Assembly: GCF_004027225.2 (NCBI RefSeq)
Contig: NC_044283.2
Location: 29,906,707-29,970,706, forward strand
From: Strigops habroptila
Lineage: Eukaryota; Chordata; Aves; Psittaciformes; Psittacidae
Direction of reading: 5' to 3'
Length of the DNA stretch: 64,000 nucleotides
The notes under the pieces were generated by a model. That model searched no databases, was not told the DNA's origin, and worked only from the letters and a program-made list of their open reading frames with translations. The first letter of the stretch is position 1. Every line of letters starts with the position of its first letter. Made by a program: the position numbers and the translations under genes. Below are positions 14,896 to 27,643 of this stretch, piece by piece.

Positions 14896-17800
14896 TTTTA
14901 TTTTTTACTGGGAAATTGAGTTAAATCAGTGGAGCAGATTTGGTTCTGGACCATTCCAGTTTCCATGTATACTCTTATCTGTTCTCTAATTGGCAAAAAA
15001 AAGCAGCCACAATTCCTCCTTAAGCAAACTCTGCACAAGAGGTTCAATGCCATAGCAAAGGTTAATTTACTTGGCCAGGAAGGAAGAGAACCTGAGCAGC
15101 AGGAAAAGGAATCAAATACTTAATGAATTCCCTGAGTTGCCTCCCATAAACATCAACCTCCCATAAAGCGCAGATCATTATTTACAGCAACTCTGCTGCT
15201 GCAAAATCCTCTAAGGAGACTGGAAACGATCCATACTCCTTCAGGTTGTCTTGCTCCTGTAATTTCACTACTCTACCGTAGCTGAAAAGTCTTGATGCAA
15301 TCCTTTTCCATCTTATAGGTCTCTGGAAGTCACTGTATTTTGTTTGTTTATTTTGTTTTTTAAATGTTCCAGGCGATTCTATGAAGACTGCATTGGTCCC
15401 TTAGTTATGGGGTTTTCATACGTCTTGGTAGTAGCCTGGGATGTTCTAAACAGAAACAAAAAGTTTCTATTTAATCACTTTCAAACCAACCTACCAAATT
15501 TCACACAACTTTAATAGTCTTAAAGCAAGTTGGTTTGGTGTTTTTTTTTTCCTTTGCACATTTCCTTTCAGCTAGGCTGACTTATGTAGTGGCACAAATC
15601 TCAGAGGAGATCATTCACCTGCCTTTCCTGTCAAATTACATTGCAGAGCCAACAGTAGCCAGTGAAGTGTGATATTTTATGCTAGTTTTTTAGTTCCTGA
15701 TAAATTGGTCAGTAGAATATCTCCCATAATTCAAAATATTTTAGACAAATATTTAAATGCTACAAAAAGAGGTTAAAAATATGAACTTAATGTGATTATA
15801 CTATAACTCCAACTAAATTATTCATGCTGCTATATACAAACTAGCCTTTACCACCCCAGCCAAGATACAGCACTCTATTTTAGGTTTCTAAGTCATGCCT
15901 GGGAGACTCTGATGGTCAGGGACAAAAGACCATACCTATCCTGTCCCCAGCTACTGGTCTTCTCCAGAATTACTGTGTCCCAAGCCTTGTGTAACTTCCT
16001 GTCTAATATATACACTTCCTTCATCCATCTGTTTAGTATAAAGTAAGACTATATATAGACTTTATAGATTCATAAAATCCACCCTTGATCAGTGCAATTG
16101 TCTTATGCACTAACTCTATTTTTCCTCCCAGAAAAATAGACACTGGTCAGAACTACATAAAATTTTGTAAATACAGTGATATTCGTCAAGTTATTGCCTT
16201 TTCAGCTTACTATAAAATGTGATCAAGGGACTTCATAATTAGTCAAACTGGCACCATAGTTCTACATTAGGTGCATTTGTTTAAGCTTAAATCTGTCCCA
16301 CCACTTGAAATGACATGTATTTCTATGCAAAGAAATTAGTCTCCCAAATATGAACCATGAAACCCCTGACAATGGAAACTCACTCTGGACTTTAGTCAGG
16401 ATAGGGTTGGAGTTTTGCGTGCATACATTGCTAATCAACAGATACTTGCATCCTGAACACAGGCATATCAACTGGTCAGATGCATAACTTTCGTTTGTTA
16501 CTTTTGTTTTAAAAGAATAAAAGTATATAAAACCATGTAAATACATGTAACCTACATCCTCAATTTTATACTGGAAGTTGCTTCTTCCTAAAAATGTGGT
16601 ACTCTATTTATATTTATTTCCTTACATTAGAAAAAGGAATGGGTTGAATGTCATTTGAAAAAAATAAATGCCTTCTTGTTTCTCAGATTAGTGTGACTAT
16701 AATTTTTGTAAGACAGTAACTCCTAGTATTTCAAGGTTTTGCTTTTTGTCTGAAAAGAACAGACAGGTTTAAAGTTTCTCTAGAAAGTTGGTACCTTTCA
16801 TTAAGATTTTGCTTTGGAGGAAAAAATCAATCAGCCCTATAAGTAAATAATTACGACGTTGTATGGAATGAATTTCAAAATCTATACCAAAAGCAATGGT
16901 CTTGGAAATGAAGCAGTAGGAAGTAGAATATGTCTGTCTACATGCACAGAAAAGCAAAGAAATTGGAAATTCCTAGGGAACATCACAATCACATTTAGAT
17001 GACATTTACGTACATTAGCCTAAATAGCAACTGAAAAACATTGTGTGATCAACTTTAAACAGATTCATTAATGCACATATTTGGGTATAATAATAGTATC
17101 ACTGTTTAGAATACTATCATATAGCATGTCTGATCAGGGTCAGGTCTACAGTCTGTATGGTAATTTTATCTAAGATATAAGTAAAAGTTCAGGCTCTCCA
17201 TATTTAGAGAATGCTCGTGATATTGATAAAATACATTGCGTTAATTTTTTAAAAATTATTGTTATTGACAATTTGCTGCATAATGTTGCAAATCTATTAC
17301 AGCAGGAAGTAGGTTGTGGTATTTGCACAGCTACATGTATGCTAATTTTCAAACACTTAAAAACTATATAATTTAATTCTATAGAGAAACTTTATTTTTT
17401 TAATTATTATGATTTGTGACCTGACAGCTGAGTGCTAAGGAGGGTGATCAGTCATCTCAATTGAAGTGCGCAGTAGCAAAAAATTAGAAGAAAATAATTT
17501 GACAGGTAGGCTATTTGGAAGAGTCTAGCCTTAAGCTAGTCCCATCAAACACACTGCAGCACAAATAAATGCAAGGTTGAATTCACTTATTCGTGCTGAC
17601 TTAAGAGGGTCCTGTGGGTTTCAAAAAGTTTGACAGGTTCAGCCATTTCCTTTTCTAGGACATAAGTTTTTGATTCCAGAGTAGACTTTCCATACTATGT
17701 GCCTGTACCCTAACTTGTCTACTAATCTCTTCCTCTTGTCTTGGATTTTGAAGTGAGGATAGCCTGCAATCAATAAAAGTTGGGCACAAGATTGCATGAT

Positions 17801-19210
17801 AATATGGCCAATGCATCAAGATAACTAACTACATTTTGCATTAAATATTGTATTTAGAATACACATTCATGTTTTCTAGTATCTCTTGTTTCAAGACCTC
17901 AGCTTCTTTAAGAAAGAGCTGTTTCATCTGTTCCCTTTGCAAAATTCCTGGTTTCTGGAGAAGCATGTCCAACACATCTAAGCAAAACAGCTGAATGATA
18001 CATTATCATTTAAAAATGAATGACAAACTTTACTAACCTGAAAATCTAAAAGATCAGAACATTCCGGGAGTCCTTCTCCTTAGTTGTCAATAGAAGTGAG
18101 AAGAAAGAAACAGAAAGTAGAAGACTGGGACAGGAAAACATAACTGATTATCTGGGAATCCAGTTGGGGAAGAACTCATCTGCAAGTGATTGTTCATTAG
18201 AGGATAGTTGAGTGGATTCAAATTAGCAGAATGCTCACTTATAAAAAGAGCTTCAGCAAGGGACTCCAGCTCTTTGTAGTTTAAGTATATAGTAATTAGT
18301 AAATAGCTGTTTGTCAGCTGATTTTTTCTTTTTTTTTCTTATGTATGTGGTAGAGTGAGCTTAAACCACAGCTCCCTATGAGTACAATTTGCAATATACA
18401 ACATACAAGTGAATTCTAATACATCTCATACCACACATGCATCTGTATATGCTTGTACATTTAAAAAATGCTTTTTATCTATTTATTAACAAACGCTGAA
18501 AAACCTTGATCACTTTTTCTCAAAAAAACCTCCTAACAGCAAGAGATACACAAGGTAGTATTACAGCCATAGTAACTGCAGTAGGATTTGATGCAAAACC
18601 TGTAACAGTTGTCAGACTGGGAGCTTTACAGTGTAATAACTCCAATTCAGGAAAAGGTCCCTACCCCTGAAGTGGTAGGGGAATTAATGGGTACTGCTAG
18701 AGGCTATTAAGAGAATATGGAGTCACATTTAGTAGCAAGAAAGATTAGAAGAGAAACTTATTGGATAAAATCTGAAATAACAAGTACATTGACTGGATGG
18801 TCAAATGCAAATGATATACTTGACCTCCTCAGACATCATGAGAAAATGCTGTTACCACCAGATAATGCAGGTTATATTTCCTACTAGTGAGAGATAAGTT
18901 GGGGTAGGTGATTTATATTAATGTCATCTGGACAGGAAACCTATACAAACCTGATGTTTTGAAATTTTAGTGTTAATTTGAGAGGGGAGAGGAAATTCAG
19001 AAGCTCAAAAATTGCCTAAACTGACAATGTTTTTAGGCTCAGCGCAGCAGAAAACTTTTTATATAACAGATATAGAAATCTTATATTCTATTAGAAGCTT
19101 TGTTTATGTAGGCTGAATGCCCTGTATTTAAAAGGAAAATAGTTTTGAACACATTTATTTTAGCCTAGAAAATGCTGACATGTCTTTCTTAAGCATGTTT
19201 GAAATGTGAC
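14896..19210. other. AT-rich unique sequence
   Basis: No gene, RNA or named element recognised. Open frames are short and have no recognisable domains. A GC-neutral patch at 15860-16010 contains nothing identifiable. Confidence 0.55.
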
Positions 19211-19223
19211 AAAAAAAAAAAAA
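19211..19223 (+). repeat. Poly-A tract (A13)
   Basis: Thirteen consecutive A in AT-rich sequence, 58 bp upstream of a perfect small hairpin. Confidence 0.9.
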
Positions 19224-19280
19224 TGGTAAGGCAGAGAAATATGCCAAAACTTACACTTTTCTAGAAAACTGCCTATGTGG

Positions 19281-19301
19281 TAGCACCACAATGTGGTGCT
19301 A
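19281..19301. other. Perfect 9-bp stem-loop followed by T run
   Basis: TAGCACCAC, loop AAT, then GTGGTGCTA form a perfect inverted repeat with a 3-nt loop, immediately followed by five T on the plus strand. The form recalls a transcription-terminating hairpin, but vertebrate Pol III needs only the T run and no promoter boxes are seen. It may be chance. Confidence 0.5.
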
Positions 19302-19811
19302 TTTTTATGCTGGAATGAAACCTACCAAATCATTCTGATGTGAAACAACAGACCTAATGGGAAAAAATTCATCTGTTACTGAAGTTTTATGTTTTTTTTA
19401 ATTATAGAGGAAGAAATGAAATAGAGCAAATTAAATCCCACCACTTTCTAAGGAAAAAATGTTACAAAGAAACAAGCATGGTTTCCAGATAGTTTGGAAG
19501 TTTCTGCTCTACTGGAACTGGTGAAATTAATCGCATCCAAAATTAGGAAAGGAAAATTCTTAGAAAAGGCTACCTGTAGTGAATTGACTATTAAAGAGAT
19601 CTGTAGAGCTGGATTAGGTATGTGAAAACCTGGCACGTTGGCAGGTTTATAGTACATTGGAAGCAAAGCAGAGCAAAAAAAAAGAAAAAAAGTCTAAGAT
19701 TCAGGAGCTATACCAGGTTTCAGAGCTGAGCATATTGTGGAATTTTGGAGGCAAAAGAGAGAATTTTGTTTTGTGCTTTGGGAAAATAACCTGAATGGGC
19801 AAACTATGGTT

Positions 19812-19825
19812 GTTGCCACAGCAAC
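19812..19825. promoter_or_regulatory. RFX-type X-box motif
   Basis: The sequence GTTGCC-AC-AGCAAC is a near-ideal imperfect palindrome of the X-box bound by RFX transcription factors (consensus half-sites GTNRCC and RGYAAC with a 0-3 nt spacer). RFX proteins control ciliary genes and some immune and neuronal enhancers. No promoter or gene is visible beside it, so a distal enhancer site or a chance occurrence are both possible. Confidence 0.45.
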
Positions 19826-21481
19826 CATTGGTATGCAAGGGATCTCACAGAAAACATTTATTGAAAAAGTCTAATGAATTTGGACTTGATTACAAGTGAC
19901 GGTGCAGGCTTACTTCTCCAGGGGAAGTATTAAATCTGAGACTTGTTATTGGTGCAAAATAATTACGACAAAGATAAACGGTATCTTTTATGCTCATTTA
20001 ATATTTTATCATCTTACTTTTTGTCAGGCTTTGGCATGTGCACAGCAACAGGGACTTTCACAGAGTTTTCCACATAACAAAATTTGTGTGACAAAAAGAA
20101 ATATCTAGCTGGTGAAGGAGAACAAGGGCAAGGAGAAGATCTTTAAAAAAAAGGAAAGCATTGGAGTTGGACAGAAAGCTCCTGTAATTAAAATTAACTC
20201 AATTTTAATACCTGTGAATGAACAGTTCCTGACTGTAGATTACCATCCCCTGAAGACTACACAAGCTCTGTCAGAAGTCACACCAATCAAAGAAGTTGGT
20301 AATTTTCCAGGTCATGCAACCACTTCCTTTTGAGCAGACTTTAAATTACCTTATTTCTGTATTTTAAGACAGAAAATCTGACACATAGCTGATATATGAT
20401 AACGAGCATGTTACCTCTTCTCTAGTAAGGCAACATACAATAAGGTCTCCTTCTCCAGACCCAGAAAACTTAATCCATACCATGTATAATAGCTAACTGG
20501 AAGGATCTTAGTCCCAGAAATGACAGTATGTGAGGGACAATCACGCAGTACAAACTTACAGTGCACAGGATACTCTAGGTTTTAATTGATGAAACAGAGA
20601 ACATGAGGAAAAATGGTAACATTATGAATGGCCATGAGAGAAAATATATTTTGTTGATTATGGGTTGGAATTTAACTCTTGAAAAAAAAAAGAAAGTTAC
20701 CATCATATGAGCTGGGATGCATGGTTGTGTTTGAGGATGAGAGGGACAGGACTTAGATCCACATGTCAGATTATGCAAACATCAGGAATCAGAGATGAAG
20801 GAAGAAGAGGCAAGAAATGGGTGCTTCCTAAGCAGATGTCATCAGCTCTGCCAGTGACTGGAACAGCCCCAGGGAGCTCTTCTGTGTCCCCTGCATTAAT
20901 ATTAGGGTAAAGATTCTTGTTCAAACTATCATCTACTCGTATCCTCAATCAGCACTAGATGCTCTGACAAGCATGGTTAGTTTAGCTATGCTCAGACACA
21001 CTCTAACTCATATGTCTCTGCTGTAATCTAAGAGACTATGTTATTTCTCTGTCATGCCTAGGTTTTACTACTTGCTCTAATATATTAAATTTTTAAACAA
21101 ATTCATCCTGCTTATATAGCAATTACAAAATCAGCATGTTTAGATGTTTCATGTGGTAAATATCACATGCAGATGATCTCCAGAAATAGCAGTACTGTAA
21201 CTCACTGTCAAATGATTTCAGCTATTTAGAATGCATGTTGAAGTAAGGTCAGATGTTCATTTCCTGATGTTACTGCTGAGGCATAAATAAAAGTAGTAAA
21301 ATCAGGAATTTCAGTGCTAGGAAGTTGCAAACTCTTGGCAGCACAGTGGAGATAAGTGTGCCATCCCCCTGAGGTAATTGCCTTGGTGATGCAGCTGGTA
21401 GTGCTCTGCCTGCTCAGCTTGCCTTCTGACAGCACGCTGCTCTCCACACAGTGGGGATGGGAAACAAGTTCATGAGAACTT

Positions 21482-21501
21482 CCCCAGAGAAAGCTCTGGG
21501 G
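21482..21501. other. Perfect 8-bp GC-rich stem-loop
   Basis: CCCCAGAG, loop AAAG, then CTCTGGGG: a perfect hairpin inside a slightly GC-richer stretch (about 21340-21560) with a 112-codon minus-strand open frame that I cannot assign. No known RNA family is recognised. Confidence 0.5.
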
Positions 21502-21564
21502 ATTAGACCAAAGGGAAGTTTGCCCAGGGTACTGGTTATGTAGTGGGATGCTGTAAAGCAACAC

Positions 21565-22939
21565 CGAGCCTTCTTGACTCTTGTATGTGAGAAATATTAA
21601 GTAAACAGAGCCCTTTTACCACCCCAAATACAATGAAGTTGCATTATTCCAGCTCAATCCTCTCTTATGTCTATCATTTCACTGCATGCTATACTTAATC
21701 TGTAATGGTTTCTTTTAAAATAAGCAATTCTAGCAAAAAGAGGCTTCTGATTGATCTAAATAGCATTGGCACTCACATCAAACCAGCATGGTATATGTTC
21801 CCACTTGTAATTTATATGAATAACACCTCAGTATTAAATATTAGGGCAGAAACAATCAGCTATTTCATGCAAATCAGATGTACTTCTTATACTCCTCATG
21901 AGATAGATGCCAGCCTGACTCCTTCATTAGGTAAGAAGTGTTCAGACTTTGCTCACTGTATAATCAAGTGTTAAAAGTTCACCACAAATAAACCTTATCA
22001 GCTAGAAAAAAGAAAGTCCTTTCAAAAAAAATCGTAAAGGAAGTTCTGAAAAGCAACACACAGCTGGAAAACTCAAAGAGGTCTACTATTGTCAAGGACA
22101 AAACTTCCTCCAATAATAATTAAAAGAAAATCCCTAAAGTAGGATCCTGTGAAACTATGCACTGAGCAAGCAACTGTTTTGCTGAAATAGAAAGGACTTA
22201 AGAAGGAAATAAAGCTGAGCAAATAGACAGTATCAGAATGCTACTACTAATGACAATAACACAAGCAACATTTTATTTCTGCAGGCTTCCCAAATGAGGG
22301 CATTTCTTGATTAAAAATATGGAATTTCTCAGTACTTAGACAACTCAAACTTTTTTAGCTGCTATAGTATAACATTATAAGACAAGATAGTCCAAATGCT
22401 TGTGAGATTTCTGGCTTAACTGGATTTTTTACATTTTAGTAGCATAACCCACAAAGCTATTAGAACTGGCTCAGAAGAATATGTAACAGAGTTTAGAAAA
22501 ATACTGTCAGATTTGCTACTTTAAGTAACTTATATTTAAAATCTCTAACCTATGAACAGTGTCTTTTTCTATATAAATAATTTCAGATAACATATGTTCA
22601 AATTTATAAAATTTATATCTATTTTTGTATTATAATTTTAATCATAAAACTGCCAGCTTGATGATTTATCTCCACATAAACAGCAGCTAATCAAATTGCA
22701 CACTGAGCATTTTCACTTAGAGCATGTCCCCTGAAAAAGGAGAAACATCTGAAAACAAACTGACAGAAAGCTTACATCTATATGGATTCAAGTGAGGATC
22801 AGCAGAAAGAAACAAGATGAGGAAAAAAGTGACACGGATGCCTCAGTAATGTACACTAAAGTGAAATAAAAAGTTTTTCACCCATTGTCACAGGCAAAAT
22901 TATCTTTACCTGGAATATACTTACTTAATTATTGCCAAT
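21565..22939. other. AT-rich unique sequence
   Basis: No gene or named element recognised. It grades into the A/C tract on its right. Confidence 0.55.
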
Positions 22940-23116
22940 AAAAAACCCAAAAACAAACAACAAAAAAAAAAACAACACAAAAACCCCACCCCAAACAAAC
23001 CCACACAAAAAAAACCCCAAAACCAACCAACCAACCAACCAAAAAAAAAAACCCCACAACGAAGCCAAAAAAAACCTCCCCAAAAAAACCAAACACAACC
23101 AAACAACCCAAACACC
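22940..23116 (+). repeat. A/C-only low-complexity tract
   Basis: About 177 bp almost without G or T on the plus strand. The first 121 bp (22940-23060) are strictly A and C, with CCAA iterations at 23021-23040 and several CCCC runs. All three minus-strand frames are open here only because G/T-rich sequence yields few stops; the implied Gly/Phe/Val/Trp-rich peptides are not proteins. Similar shorter tracts recur elsewhere in the window. Confidence 0.95.
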
Positions 23117-23229
23117 TTTAAGCACTGACTCAGGTACTGGCAAAAAGAGAATATAAGTAATTAAACAAACATATAAGTACGCCTTCTTCCTCCCTCTTCC
23201 CCAGGTTTAGGTCAAGCATATTTTAAGTG

Positions 23230-23640
23230 CTATCTCTGCTTTTCCTAGTCCCTCCAGTGAGGTGAGTGGTAGTGCAGGAGGTTGGGGTTGTTTGTGCATT
23301 GGTTTCTTTCTGCTTCTCCACCGCTTCTCCACCATGCTGCTTGCTGCTTTTCCTTCACTGCACCATGATTTGCAGTGTCCTTGCCGTGGCTGGGCTCACT
23401 TGCAGTCCCAAGGGTGTCCCTGCCCTGGCACATCACCCACAGGCTCCGTTTAGAGCTGTCCATGACCAGCAGCAGGCAAGACACAGCCTCTTCTCACATG
23501 AGGCATCTTGCAGCCCTGCTGCCCAGGCCATGCCAGGTATGCCTGATAAACTCATTCAAAAGCAACTTCCAGGGAAGGAGTGAAGGACAAATATTCGAGA
23601 GTCCCGTCTCTCAGCCCGTGAGTAAGTACTGAGCACCATA
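23230..23640. other. GC-richer segment of unknown origin
   Basis: This roughly 400 bp stands out from the AT-rich background with many CTGC, CCAGG and CTCC words and overlapping short open frames on both strands. It sits directly beside the A/C tract. Candidates are a decayed LTR or other retroelement, a retrocopied fragment, or a regulatory element. No domain, promoter or LTR terminus could be assigned with confidence. Confidence 0.4.
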
Positions 23641-24513
23641 AAATGTTACTGCATATCAGTACAGACAAAAAAAACCAACACACCCCTAAATCACAAAGAA
23701 TCCAAAAGCAAACAGCAGGATTACCTTGTGAAGAAGGAAAAGCTGAACCCTGTCCACACAGATCAAATAAAAAAGAGGCATGGTCAACATTCCCACAAAT
23801 GGTTTAAATAATTCATACACTTACAGGCCCCCCTTTCCTTCTGAAGTTACTGGAGTTGAACTGAACCAAAGCAGTAACCTAGATCTTGAGAGGAGTGAAA
23901 AAACATAATAAAAATGCAGGTAACTGAATTTTTCAGTCCCACCCTTATGACAATCTACCAAACAGAACAGATGGGTATGTATAACACTTAACCTGAGAAT
24001 GAGGCTGCATTTTTAAACTTCATAAGAATGCTCTTCAATCTCTTCTGACCTTAAACAGTAGGCAGGAGACACAAAATAAAATGTTTCTCCATTTGAATAG
24101 GTTTTCTTTCTAACATAAGACAATATGATCTCTTAGTAGAAGGAGATTTTAATATCCTGTTCTAGCAGTGTTTTTACAGAATGCAAAATATTAGTTATTC
24201 CCTAATCAAATTTCTGAATCTTAACAATACCTCTTAATTAAATACATGCCTCCAGGAGGCTTTTAACAAGTACCTCAAATTAATCTTGAATCAAGCCAAA
24301 ATACAAAGAAGATTTCTCACGCAAGTTTCAGGGATGTCATGCTGCAGAGCTCAGCTCTAGGTAGGATTTGTAAAAAACTCTTCCCTAACGTCCCAGAAGT
24401 TTGCTCTGACATAGGAAGAAGAGGAAGCTGCTCCCAGCAGGAACAGAGTAGAACAAGGATTATCTGAGATAAAGGGAATAATAAAACTCATTATGCTATA
24501 ATATATGCAGTAT

Positions 24514-24543
24514 GTGTGTATATATATATAGTGTATATATATG
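24514..24543. repeat. Imperfect (TA)n/(TG)n repeat
   Basis: GTGTGTA followed by two TATATATA blocks split by GTG. An interrupted dinucleotide repeat. Confidence 0.85.
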
Positions 24544-24970
24544 TAATATAATGTACACAGCATATTTTGTGATTCACACAACTTGTTAATCCAATCAATA
24601 TTAAATAGTATGGATCCAAGGAAGCCAGGATGTTTGGGTCCTCAAAGCAGATTTCAGAAAGCCTAATATCAATACTTACTGAGAGAAAATTTACTTTCTT
24701 TTCACAGCCATATCAGGTATACGGTAGACTGGATTTTCTAGTCTCCAAAAGCTAGTCCAACGTAACTAATGAATTGGCTGAGCCAGTCACAGTTATAGAT
24801 CACGTATGGATTGACTTTAAAACAAAATGTTAGATAAAAGTTACCTCTCTACGTAATTATGAAGGTGAATCTGCTGGATCATTAGGTAATGCATACGTAA
24901 TAAAATCTGAACAAAGATACATACATTTTTTCAGTGCATACTGAATAAAACTGGAGTCAGAATTATTTGG

Positions 24971-25020
24971 GAAAAGAAAGGAAACAGAGAAGGAGAAGGA
25001 AAAGGAAAGAGAAAAAGGGA
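24971..25020 (+). repeat. Polypurine (GA-rich) tract
   Basis: About 50 bp almost entirely of A and G (GGAAA, GAGAAGGAGAAGG type units). Mirror-like polypurine runs can adopt triplex structures; here it is degenerate. Confidence 0.75.
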
Positions 25021-26738
25021 GCTTACTCATACATATTATAGCTAAGCCTTTTAGTTGTTTGCATCTACAGATGCACACACCAGTATGCTTGAGACCAGAA
25101 CTATGATGCAGTACAGTATTTCTAAAATTCTCTTTTCCAAAAAATAAATCAGGCAAAACTTAAACAAAACTCGATGATTAAGGTATGTCTTAAAATGAAG
25201 TCAACCACTTCCACTGTTTGTTCATAACTTATTCATAATCTCCATGGTGCCCTCTGTGAAGTCTCAATAATTCTGCTTGAAAAAACAGAAAAGAGATTTT
25301 CTACACATTTTTGAGCATCATGCAGAATCATTTATTCCCTTATATCATAAAAATCTTTGCTACATGCCAATAAAATAAAGTGTTGCATACTAAGAGCAAG
25401 GAGACTTTAAAGAACCAACAGAGACCATTTCCCAGTGCTACACTGAGGTGGATTCATGGTGTAATGACAGTTTGCGGTTGAGTGCAAAGGAAGAAAACAA
25501 TTATTTATAAGCTAATTCTTAAAAGGTTGTATGTTAGTTTATTTAACAGTGTGAAGGGCTAAGTATTTGGATATAGATACTTCCTGTAGGGAAGTTCCTG
25601 CCCCTTTCCTTATAAAGTTGTCAGTAGATAAGTACTAGTTGGACTGATGGTGGAGAGAGTATCATATGTTCTTAAAGAATGAGCACTGTAAAAATTGTTC
25701 ATTATTGGTTTTTGTGCATGTTTTGTCCAGTGAACTTTTCCAGCTATGTTTAAATTACGAATTATTCATAAATAGCACAACAGTGGGTGACTGCACAGTG
25801 CAACATGTTCTCTAGCTGCAACATTCAAGCTCTTATATTATTTGACCTGCTGCTGTGACTAACATGTTCTTTAAATAGACTAAAGAAATAAAATTTCAGG
25901 AGCATTGTCATTCAGGTGTTTTTTTCGAAAGTTCAACATTATGTAGATTAAGAAAGGTGAAAAAGTTGGATATTGACAGCTGATATTATTGTTGCTCCAC
26001 TGAAAAAGAAATAATTTCTCTCTATGATGTGAAATAACAGAAAAGAACTAGACAATTTTTTTTTCAGGCAGCTTTAATGTGCTATACTGTCAAGGGCTAA
26101 GCCCTCTGGGCACCACACAGAACTGATTTTCAGTCTGCTTTACTGACTGTAGGGCAGTTTCTTTTCTACTTACGTAGCAATACAAAACACACCTTGTTTG
26201 AACATTGTGTAGCTCACTGAAAGGTCAGAGCATCCGTTCTATTTTATCACAATACTTCAGCATTAACAGTGAACAAACTCAGACCAACAACAATAGGAAG
26301 GGTCAAACACTCGAAGAAAATTGGTTGCAGCCTGCTCCATGGAGTGCATTTATCCTCCCCACCATGTGTCTTTTAAAGGAAATACCACATGAAGAAAATT
26401 GCACGCATCTAGATTATTTTGTCTTCCACTTTGTTTGCCTAACTTCTTTTTGAGCAGTTCCAGTAACTAGGTTGACAATATATCCATTCAATCTATTTTC
26501 AGACTTGGCAACCTTTCTAGCTGGATTTTCATGTCTAGCCTTTCCTTGCTGAATTTTTCCACAAAGGAAACAAAAATATATCTCTTATTCTTTTTAGATA
26601 CTTTTCCTGGAGACCATAATCTGCCCTTCCCTCCTTCTTGGACAAAGACTTCTAGACTGAACAACCTTGTTTCTTTGTGTTTTGTCTTATAGGTTGTGTG
26701 CTCTGGAAATCTAATTGCCATAGTACTATGCGAATTGA

Positions 26739-26775
26739 TGTCCCATTGTTAAATTGCATGTCCCATTGTTAAATT
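26739..26775 (+). repeat. 20-bp tandem duplication
   Basis: The unit TCCCATTGTTAAATTGCATG (26741-26760) is followed at once by TCCCATTGTTAAATT, with the preceding ATG-like bases shared. This is a recent, perfect duplication, probably from replication slippage. Confidence 0.9.
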
Positions 26776-27629
26776 ATGTTCATTTTCTTTACAACTCTAA
26801 ATTCTTTTCAGTTCTATTTCTGTCCTTTTCTGTGCTTTTAGCCCTCTATTGCTTGATAAGTGTGGTAACTTCTCTTTAACTTACCAGATATTGAGTAATA
26901 ATAATGGATTTATTTATTTTTTTTAGTACCTTTCATCCATCAGAATCTCAGCACTTCACTGACCCTTGACTTACTACATATTTGCAGGGTGGGAATGAAG
27001 CAGAAGAAAAGTTACAAAGCACAGTACTATGAGACAAGACTTGATCAACACTACTTTCAAGAAGATATTTGAAACAGTCCTAGAAATCTGCAAAGCAGAG
27101 TACACCGAGCAGCACCTGGTAAAGGATGTAGATTTTGTGTTAAAAGAAACCAATGACTATATTTGTTTTATTACATTAATACCACTTCTAGCTTGTAACA
27201 TTGCAAAAGAGAGACAGGGAGGGACAGCTTCTTTGCTGTTGCTGTTGCAGTAAAATATTATTAAGTGGGACTTCAGATGATGCCAGAAGTTATGAAATAT
27301 TTAGAAACATTAATAGGACTTTAGAAAACATGAAAAAGATTATATGGAATAAAACACCCTTGTCTACTATTTAACATGTTAAAAATACATTATTTATTAC
27401 AAATCCTGATTTCTTCTGTGGAGAGCCATTTAACTGTATGGCAAACATGGACTTGGCAATTTATTGGAGCAGGATGTTACTCAGAACTCTGGTGTCAGGC
27501 TTCTTTTGCCACCCTCCTATTCCCACTACTTCCTGTTCAACTTTTATGAAATTTCTCCACCTCACTTTCTTTTTTTAAGTGTTAGAACTCCTGAAACCTG
27601 TCCCAACAGATACACCAGATTCATCATTT

Positions 27630-27643
27630 AAAAAAAAAAAAAA
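27630..27643 (+). repeat. Poly-A tract (A14)
   Basis: Fourteen consecutive A. No associated retrocopy recognised. Confidence 0.85.

Noticed and set aside
21226..21564. 112-codon minus-strand frame in a GC-neutral patch, considered as an exon
   Set aside because: No recognisable domain or splice boundaries; may be an unassigned conserved or repeat segment, but coding status is unsupported.
22921..23156. Overlapping open frames on both strands encoding Gly/Phe/Trp-rich or Lys/Pro/Asn-rich peptides
   Set aside because: They arise from the A/C-only composition, which nearly excludes stop codons.
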